DNA of 12,219 nt from Candidatus Bathyarchaeota archaeon B63. GTDB lineage: Archaea > Thermoproteota > Bathyarchaeia > Bathyarchaeales > DTEX01. A program made the position numbers and the translations under genes. Each line of letters starts with the position of its first letter. Within the stretch, counting starts at the first letter, position 1. This document shows positions 7,821 to 12,219 of the stretch, in pieces. The DNA is taken from assembly GCA_001593845.1 (NCBI GenBank), contig LUCF01000010.1, positions 1-12,219 of the forward strand, given 5' to 3'. Under the pieces are notes generated by a model. It was given only the letters and a program-made list of their open reading frames with translations, was not told the origin of the DNA and did not search any database.

Positions 7821-8498
7821 GAGCTGTCCATCTCAAAGACCGTTCAGAGCCTGATAGAGAATGACCCGCCGATCCAGGATGCCTTAGCAAGGGGCTACGG
7901 AAACTACAGCGCGATAGCGCGTATACTCAGACCCAGAGTCGAGGAGATCCACGGGAGGAGGGTAAGCCTAACGGCGATAATAACGGCCGTGAAGAGGGCA
8001 AGCGCCACATATACGCCGAAGACGGAGTATCAAGGGATAGTCGCCGGGAGCAAGATAAGCCTGCGAACGGACGTGGCGAAGATCTCAGTCGAGAAGACCC
8101 GGAGGACCCTTGAGAAGGCTAGGCTAGCATCAGCGGATTTCCCGGAGGCCTTCTTCCAGGTTCTTGAGGGAGCTTCGACTCTCACGCTCATCTTCGATGA
8201 CGGAATATTCAGCGAGGTTAGGTCAATCTTCAGGAAGGATGAGATCCTAGCTGAGAAGCGGGGTCTAGCGGCCCTCATTGTGCAGAGCCCACAAGGCATA
8301 GTCGAGACCCCGGGATGCATAGTCGCCTTCTACAATCCGATCTCTAGGGCCCACATAAATATAGAGGAGACGGCGAGCTGCTTCACTGAGACGATAATAG
8401 TCCTGAGTATGGAGGATGCCGCTAGGGCATTCAGCATACTCGCTGAGCTGATCTCCCAGATGAGGAGGAGCCTCAAAAAAATAGGGGATGCGCCGTGA
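7815..8498 (+). CDS. ACT-domain protein, candidate amino-acid-responsive regulator
   Basis: This is a 227-aa soluble protein with no signal peptide or membrane segment. Residues 5-66 are helical, with NYSAIARIL followed by a conserved-looking VSLTAIITAVKRA stretch. In archaea this type of segment (a helix-turn-helix-like 'NYSALAR...' motif) precedes ACT domains. Residues about 79-158 form an alpha/beta region that may be a divergent first ACT fold. Residues about 160-213 fit a clear ACT domain: a TPGCIVAFYNPISRAHINI strand-helix-strand, then TETIIVLSMEDAARAFSIL, as in aspartate kinase and other amino-acid-binding ACT proteins. ACT domains bind small ligands, usually amino acids. The TTG start is forced by an in-frame TGA 9 nt upstream; GTGA lies at a suitable distance. 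Being divergent from argG, it may sense arginine or a related metabolite and control the operon; this role is inference. There is no kinase or other catalytic domain. Confidence 0.8.
   Translation: MVELSISKTVQSLIENDPPIQDALARGYGNYSAIARILRPRVEEIHGRRVSLTAIITAVKRASATYTPKTEYQGIVAGSKISLRTDVAKISVEKTRRTLEKARLASADFPEAFFQVLEGASTLTLIFDDGIFSEVRSIFRKDEILAEKRGLAALIVQSPQGIVETPGCIVAFYNPISRAHINIEETASCFTETIIVLSMEDAARAFSILAELISQMRRSLKKIGDAP
8475..8481 (-). terminator. Possible T-tract terminator of the TIM-barrel gene
   Basis: Seven T on the minus strand, about 32 nt past the stop at 8513, follow a GC-rich stretch. Archaeal termination often needs only a T-run in the RNA-like strand. The tract lies inside the 3' end of the convergent ACT gene (Lys-Lys codons), so the two transcripts would overlap slightly. 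Evidence is positional only. Confidence 0.35.
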
Positions 8499-8512
8499 AC
8501 CCGGCTGGCCGC

Positions 8513-9337
8513 TTAGAGAAGCCTCTCCAGGTACTCCCTTCCCTTAAGGAAGCCCTCCTCGGGGCCGAAGAATCTGTCCTCGTGCTCTATGCTCAGCACA
8601 TAGTCGTATCCGACCTCTTTCAGGGCCGTTATGTATGCTGTCCAGTCTATTTCTCCCCACCCCGGAATCCGGTATCTCCACCAGCCCCTTCCGAGGACGC
8701 CTACCTCCCTAAGCCTGAAAGGCAGAACCTCAGTATCCTTAGCGTGGGTATGGAATATCCTCTCTCCGAACCGGTGAACAGCCTCGATGTAGTCGATCTG
8801 CTGCCAGAGGAGATGCGAGGGGTCGAAGTTGAAGCCCAAGGATGAGCTGGGGACGGCCTCCAGGACCGCCTGGAAATGGTCGAGGCCCTGAAGGTTCGTT
8901 GCGAACCAGTTCTCGAAGGCTATCCTAACGCCGTGGGCCTCAGCCTCATCGGCCAGCGGCCCGAAGACCCCGGGGAAGTCCTCCGCTATTGTCTGCTTTT
9001 TATCCTTTCCGGGCTTCGGCCCGCCTGCGGATGTGCAGATGACATCGACTTCTAGCTGGGAGGCAGCCTCGATCATCTTCTTAAGGAACTCCTGCTCCTC
9101 GCGGCTCTCGAGTATCCTGAGGCTGTAGAAGGCGAGGCTCGTGATCTTGATGTCCTTATCGGCGAGTATCCGCCTGACAGGGCCAGCCCCACCCGTCAGA
9201 ATCCGGTTGATATCCAGCTGCTTCACCGTTGGGGAGACAGCCATCTCTAGTCCTTTAAAGCCGTTCCTCGATGCCCAATCAGCTAGCTCCTCGAAGCTCC
9301 AGCTCCTCAGGGGGGAAGAGAGCAATCCGACAAACAT
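8513..9337 (-). CDS. Sugar phosphate isomerase/epimerase family protein (xylose-isomerase-like TIM barrel)
   Basis: Starting at the ATG at 9337 it is 274 aa, typical for the AP-endonuclease-2/xylose-isomerase-like TIM-barrel family that includes D-tagatose 3-epimerase, hydroxypyruvate isomerase and inosose-metabolising enzymes. Candidate metal ligands fall at the expected strands: Glu142 (AFENWF), Asp172 with His175 (FNFDPSHLLW), His196/His198 (FHTHAKD) and Glu251 (LSIEHED). RIPGWGEIDW (223-232) is the usual 'PG.G.IDW' motif before the last strands. The frame is open to 9403, but the extra 22 residues are lysine-rich, not family-like, and start upstream of the predicted promoter, so I reject them. 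The gene is divergent from a Gfo/Idh oxidoreductase, a frequent partner of this family in sugar or inositol breakdown. The exact substrate cannot be read from the sequence. Confidence 0.88.
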   Translation of the reverse strand: MFVGLLSSPLRSWSFEELADWASRNGFKGLEMAVSPTVKQLDINRILTGGAGPVRRILADKDIKITSLAFYSLRILESREEQEFLKKMIEAASQLEVDVICTSAGGPKPGKDKKQTIAEDFPGVFGPLADEAEAHGVRIAFENWFATNLQGLDHFQAVLEAVPSSSLGFNFDPSHLLWQQIDYIEAVHRFGERIFHTHAKDTEVLPFRLREVGVLGRGWWRYRIPGWGEIDWTAYITALKEVGYDYVLSIEHEDRFFGPEEGFLKGREYLERLL

Positions 9338-9383
9338 GTGATTCAACCTCTCCTTTTTTTCCTTATGAATCATCTCCGCATGG

Positions 9384-9392
9384 TTTAATAAA
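9384..9392 (-). promoter_or_regulatory. TATA-like box for the TIM-barrel gene
   Basis: Minus-strand TTTATTAAA is centred about 51 nt before the ATG at 9337; a transcript starting about 25 nt downstream (near 9362) would leave a leader of about 25 nt. This also argues against the upstream Met at 9403. The box is nearly symmetric (TTTAATAAA on plus), so weak use in the other direction is possible. Confidence 0.45.
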
Positions 9393-9415
9393 GTATCCCC
9401 CACAAAGCATGTGAA

Positions 9416-9425
9416 GAGATAAAAA
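9416..9425 (+). promoter_or_regulatory. TATA-like box for the Gfo/Idh gene
   Basis: AGATAAAAAG lies about 40 nt before the ATG at 9460. A start site about 25 nt downstream of its centre would give a short leader that still contains the GAGAGG at 9446-9451. Moderate match only. Confidence 0.4.
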
Positions 9426-9459
9426 GGGAAGCGGTAATCCTCGTAGAGAGGCGACGTTT

Positions 9460-10536
9460 ATGACTGAGAAGGTGAGGATAGGGTTCGTCGGCTGCGGGTT
9501 TATGGGGCAATGCGTCCATCTGCCATCCTTCCACAGGCTCAGAAACGCGGAGATCGTCGCTATATGCGATCTCAGGCCGAGGCTTGCCAGGGCGGTTGCG
9601 AGGAGATGGCGCATAGGAAAGGTCTACACATCTCATCTAGACCTGATTGAGGATGACGATGTAGACGCCGTTGTGGAGATAACGAACAAGTTTGTTCACG
9701 CCCAGATAGCAATAGATGCTTTAGAGGCGGGAAAGGACGTCTTCACTGAGAAGCCGATGGCCACGACCAGCAGCGACGCTTTGGAGATGGTGAAGGCAGC
9801 CGAGAAGAACAATCAGAAGCTCATGGTCGGCTACATGAAGCGATACGACCCTGGGGTCCTGAAGGCGAAGGAGGCCTTTCAGAGCCTCGCCGAGCATACG
9901 GAGGTAACCTACGCTAGGTCACATTTATTTGGGGGAGACTGGATATGCGGCGCACCGGCCGAGGAGAGGATAATGACTGATGAGCCGTCCCCGAAGATCC
10001 CGGCTAGATACCCGGACTTCCTCCCCAAAGACCGCGAGCCCCTAATGAATCACATACTCGAGCAGATCCACGACATAAACCTGCCCAGATACTTCCTAGG
10101 CGACCCCTCTGAAGTGCTATTCTCAGCAGACCAGCCTGGCTCTCTTGTCTCCGTGCTGAGCTACGGCGATTTCTCTCTGGTCTTCGAGCTCGGCTACATC
10201 TCAGCTGACATCTGGGACGAGCAGCTCCTCATCTACTTCAGGAACGGATGGGTGGACATCAGGCCTCCACCTCCCCTCCTGAGGAACGTACCGGCGAAGG
10301 TTCACGTCTATAAGGCCAACGGGGACCATGCGGAATTGTTGCCTCACGGATCGTGGGGCTGGTCATTCGAGCGGCAGGCTGAGCACTTCGTCAAGTGCAT
10401 AATCGATGATGAGGAGCCATTATCCGGCGGCGTAGACTCCTACAAGGACATAGTCATCGCTGAGAGCATCATGAAGTCCATGATTGAGGGGAGGCCGGAG
10501 AAGATTGATTTCGAGCTGGGCTCCAAGAACCGATGA
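9460..10536 (+). CDS. Gfo/Idh/MocA family oxidoreductase
   Basis: This is a 358-aa NAD(P)-dependent dehydrogenase-like protein of the glucose-fructose oxidoreductase / inositol dehydrogenase family. The N-terminal Rossmann fold shows IGFVGCGFMG (7-16, GxGxxG) and the second-strand acidic Asp37 (AICDLRP), which favours NAD but does not prove it. TEKPMA (96-101) holds the conserved EKP with Lys98, the usual catalytic lysine. The C-terminal substrate domain has IHDINLPRYFLG (203-214), matching the family's catalytic His motif. However, the acidic residue usually four before that His is Leu200, with Glu201 one place later. The ATG at 9460 has GAGAGG upstream. Likely role: oxidation of a sugar, polyol or sugar derivative, in concert with the flanking TIM-barrel protein and dehydratase; substrate not determinable. 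Confidence 0.9.
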   Translation: MTEKVRIGFVGCGFMGQCVHLPSFHRLRNAEIVAICDLRPRLARAVARRWRIGKVYTSHLDLIEDDDVDAVVEITNKFVHAQIAIDALEAGKDVFTEKPMATTSSDALEMVKAAEKNNQKLMVGYMKRYDPGVLKAKEAFQSLAEHTEVTYARSHLFGGDWICGAPAEERIMTDEPSPKIPARYPDFLPKDREPLMNHILEQIHDINLPRYFLGDPSEVLFSADQPGSLVSVLSYGDFSLVFELGYISADIWDEQLLIYFRNGWVDIRPPPPLLRNVPAKVHVYKANGDHAELLPHGSWGWSFERQAEHFVKCIIDDEEPLSGGVDSYKDIVIAESIMKSMIEGRPEKIDFELGSKNR

Positions 10537-10580
10537 TCATGAACCATCCTTGAACCTTCGTTATCCCCCCTGCAAAACCG

Positions 10581-10587
10581 TTATAAA
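10581..10587 (+). promoter_or_regulatory. TATA box for the dehydratase gene
   Basis: TTATAAA preceded by AAAACCG (BRE-like) is centred about 40 nt before the ATG at 10624. It gives the dehydratase its own promoter within the 87-nt gap after the Gfo/Idh gene, so it need not depend on read-through. Confidence 0.6.
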
Positions 10588-10604
10588 CCCCTCGGCCTAT
10601 CAGA

Positions 10605-10615
10605 GGGGGAGGCGG
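10605..10615 (+). promoter_or_regulatory. Ribosome binding site of the dehydratase gene
   Basis: GGGGGAGGCGG ends 8 nt before the ATG at 10624 and is a strong purine-rich Shine-Dalgarno sequence. It fixes the start at an ATG whose product begins with the family-like MRIKDIRTF. Confidence 0.6.
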
Positions 10616-10623
10616 AACCCCAT

Positions 10624-11796
10624 ATGAGAATCAAGGACATAAGGACCTTTACTCTCAGATCCGGACCGATAGTCCCAAAGGGCTTCTGGGAGGAGAGGCT
10701 GGTGAGGCCTGTCGATTTATATGAGAGGTTCCGTGAGGAGCCATACTTCCCCATCGGTGAGGAAGGCACATTCAAGCAGACCTTCCTGGAGATAATCGCC
10801 GAGGACTCCGAGGAGAGGGGAATCTTCGGCCCGCTACCCCATAAAATAGCATCTATAATCGAAGGGTCGCTTAAACCTCTGATCTTGGGGGAGGACCCCT
10901 TCGCGGTTGAGAGGATCTGGGACATAATGTATAGGTCGCAGATCCATGGGAGGAAGGGTGAGACGATGATCGCGGTAAGCGCGGTGGACTGCGCCCTATG
11001 GGACCTCATCGGCAAGGTCAAGAAGGAGCCGGTTGTCAGGCTGCTGGGCGGCCCCGTTCAGGAGAGGGTCCCAGCATACGCCAGCATGCTCGGGTTCTCC
11101 TTGGACCCGAAAGCAGTCGAGAAGAGAAGCCTGGAGTACGTGGATAGGGGCTTCAGGGCCATGAAGTGGTTCTTCCGCCACGGCCCAGGCAGCGGATCGA
11201 AGGGAGCTGAGGAGAACATCAGGCTCGTAAAGGCCGTTCGAGACTCAGTCGGATACGATGTCGATCTGATGCTTGACTGCTGGAGCAGCTGGACGATAGA
11301 CTACGCGGTCAGGATGGCCAGAAAGATAGAGAGGTACGAGCCTGCGTGGCTCGAGGAGCCCCTCATGCCGGACGACATAGATGGGTACGCTGAGCTCCGT
11401 AGGAGGGTCGAGATCCCAATAGCTGGCGGCGAGCATGAGTATACCCGATGGGGCGCCAGGGAGCTCCTGAAGCGCAGGGCAGTTGATATACTCCAGATGG
11501 ATGTAACTTGGGCTGGAGGGATAACGGAGATGAGGAAGGTCTGCGCCCTCGCCTCAGCTGAGGGTGTGCCTGTGATCCCTCATGCCGGATGGACCGAGCC
11601 CGCGCAGTCATTAATCTTCTCTCAGCCGATGACCGTCTGCCCCATGATTGAGTACCTGATTAAACACTCAGTCATTCAGCAGGCCTTCAACAGGGAGAAG
11701 TTGAAGCCTAGGGATGGATACTTCTATGCCCCCAGGAAGATAGGGCTCGGATTCGAACTTGAGACTGAGAAGACCGTGAAGGAAGAAGATATATGA
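10624..11796 (+). CDS. Enolase-superfamily sugar-acid dehydratase, L-rhamnonate-dehydratase-like
   Basis: A 390-aa member of the mandelate racemase / muconate lactonizing family. Such dehydratases remove water from an aldonic acid to give a 2-keto-3-deoxy acid, using Mg2+. Mg ligands appear as Asp218 (LMLDCW), Glu244 (WLEEPL) and Glu270 (GGEHE), and the general-base dyad as Asp293 (QMDVTW) and His320 (VIPHAGW). The blocks ERIWDIMYRS, GRKGE, VDCALWDLIGKV, LDCWSSWTIDYA, EEPLMPDDIDGYAELRR and GEHEYTRWG follow the L-rhamnonate dehydratase (RhmD) subgroup closely. They do not follow the archaeal gluconate/galactonate dehydratase, which has an EHHG motif. Two differences from RhmD as I remember it: the N-terminal His-Trp substrate loop reads GFWEERL, and 'PHGSS' reads PHAGW, so the substrate may not be rhamnonate. 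The gene has its own TATA box; its stop overlaps the next small ORF (ATGA). Confidence 0.9.
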   Translation: MRIKDIRTFTLRSGPIVPKGFWEERLVRPVDLYERFREEPYFPIGEEGTFKQTFLEIIAEDSEERGIFGPLPHKIASIIEGSLKPLILGEDPFAVERIWDIMYRSQIHGRKGETMIAVSAVDCALWDLIGKVKKEPVVRLLGGPVQERVPAYASMLGFSLDPKAVEKRSLEYVDRGFRAMKWFFRHGPGSGSKGAEENIRLVKAVRDSVGYDVDLMLDCWSSWTIDYAVRMARKIERYEPAWLEEPLMPDDIDGYAELRRRVEIPIAGGEHEYTRWGARELLKRRAVDILQMDVTWAGGITEMRKVCALASAEGVPVIPHAGWTEPAQSLIFSQPMTVCPMIEYLIKHSVIQQAFNREKLKPRDGYFYAPRKIGLGFELETEKTVKEEDI

Positions 11797-11996
11797 ATTT
11801 GAGGCCAATTATTGAACTTATAGATGCTTTATTAGCCTTAAAAGGATTCAAAAGATGGTCTCATGAAGCTAACATTTCCTTTCTGGCCAAGATCGGTTTG
11901 GAGAAGTCGATATTAGAAGAATTGATATATCGAGAAGAAAGAGGCATAGCAGCAAGTATTATGGAACTGTTTTTTCTAAAAGAGAATCTGAGATAG
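11793..11996 (+). CDS. Small hypothetical ORF, possibly frameshifted
   Basis: The product is a 67-aa, mostly helical protein I do not recognise. The ATG overlaps the dehydratase stop by 4 nt (ATGA), with GGAAGAAG about 5 nt upstream. Base composition switches here from GC-rich to AT-rich (about 35% G+C), with AAA/GAA/TTA codons unlike the neighbours. The frame ends at TAG 11994, but the -1 frame continues in coding-like style (...SEIEVTYLEKVFAKILKEV...) to a TAA at 12071-12073. One extra T in the T6 tract at 11970-11975 would join them into about 93 aa. It may therefore be a decayed gene, a sequencing indel, or simply a chance ORF. Confidence 0.4.
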   Translation: MNLRPIIELIDALLALKGFKRWSHEANISFLAKIGLEKSILEELIYREERGIAASIMELFFLKENLR

Positions 11997-12219
11997 AAGT
12001 TACGTACTTGGAAAAGGTGTTTGCAAAAATTTTGAAAGAAGTAAGAAAAGGAATCGGTTTAAAACAAAGATAAAAGATTTTTATGATACGGATTAAACAC
12101 GATAAACTCATCTAACGCGCCCACAAAAATTACTCTAGGACCTTAATCTCGTATCCCATTTGCTCATGCCACTCTTTCCTAAGGTCTCCTTCCAAGTTTC
12201 CTATCTATCTCTCTTCTGA
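11797..12219. other. AT-rich tract without a confident gene
   Basis: By hand counts the 60-base lines here hold about 30-42% G+C, against about 53-68% in lines I counted in the adjoining dehydratase gene. The tract holds the small ORF above, its possible -1-frame continuation to 12073, and a degraded reading frame on the minus strand near 12130-12204. I see no tRNA, integrase, terminal inverted repeat or direct-repeat array in it. Confidence 0.6.
12130..12219 (-). pseudogene. Possible C-terminal gene remnant with in-frame stop
   Basis: The minus strand reads GNLEGDLRKEWHEQMGYEI... to a TAA at 12130-12132, a sequence with protein-like composition. An in-frame TAG at 12205-12207 interrupts it, and the window ends 12 nt beyond that. 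It could be the broken 3' end of a gene entering from the right, or chance. No family recognised. Confidence 0.25.

Noticed and set aside
9354..9360. Plus-strand T7 run as a terminator
   Set aside because: No plus-strand gene ends nearby; it is the A-rich 5' leader region of the minus-strand TIM-barrel gene.
9338..9403. 22-residue N-terminal extension of the TIM-barrel protein
   Set aside because: It is lysine-rich, not family-like, and begins upstream of the TATA-like box at 9384-9392; the barrel's first strand starts right after the ATG at 9337.
11970..11976. Programmed -1 ribosomal frameshift at the T tract
   Set aside because: The preceding base is G rather than T, so the P-site codon would not re-pair fully, and I see no clear downstream pseudoknot; a simple indel is more likely.
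1..12219. CRISPR array, tRNA/rRNA gene, insertion sequence or defence system
   Set aside because: I saw no regularly spaced repeats, tRNA-like cloverleaf, rRNA sequence, transposase or recognised defence proteins on either strand.

Overview
The window looks like chromosomal DNA from a probably thermophilic archaeon, most likely of the TACK/Thermoproteota side (Bathyarchaeia- or Korarchaeota-like, but the lineage cannot be fixed from this sequence). The reasons are AT-rich TATA-type boxes about 25 nt before expected transcript starts, GGTGA/GGAGG ribosome sites, heavy use of AGG/AGA (Arg) and ATA (Ile), frequent TTG and GTG starts, and archaeal versions of the encoded families.

Left edge (1-554, +): the 3' part of a DUF72/YecE-family gene. 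It meets, tail to tail with a 2-nt gap, a four-gene minus-strand operon transcribed argG -> argH -> carA -> carB (7714 down to 557). CarA/CarB make carbamoyl phosphate from glutamine, bicarbonate and ATP. ArgG and ArgH turn citrulline plus aspartate into arginine plus fumarate. The joining step, ornithine carbamoyltransferase, is not in the window. Junctions are tight: argG/argH overlap by 8 nt, and the carA/carB gap is 5 nt.

Divergent from argG, across a 100-nt intergenic region with one near-symmetric TATA box, lies a 227-aa ACT-domain protein (7815-8498, +) with a helical N-terminal region. Its position and its ligand-binding fold make it a candidate amino-acid-responsive regulator of the arg/car operon; this is inference.

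Right part (8513-11796): a sugar-type module made of a xylose-isomerase-like TIM-barrel protein (-), a divergent Gfo/Idh/MocA oxidoreductase (+), and an enolase-superfamily dehydratase most like L-rhamnonate dehydratase (+). Together they could oxidise, epimerise and dehydrate a sugar or sugar acid. No transporter, aldolase or kinase is visible, so the substrate is open.

Right edge (11797-12219): G+C falls abruptly to about one third exactly at the dehydratase stop codon. This tract has a small ORF that appears frameshifted at a T tract and a broken C-terminal gene fragment on the minus strand. It looks like the start of a decayed or acquired region. I saw no tRNA, rRNA, CRISPR array, insertion sequence or evidently new multi-gene system. 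The most interesting leads are the ACT protein with its shared promoter, the unassigned sugar-acid module and the composition break.
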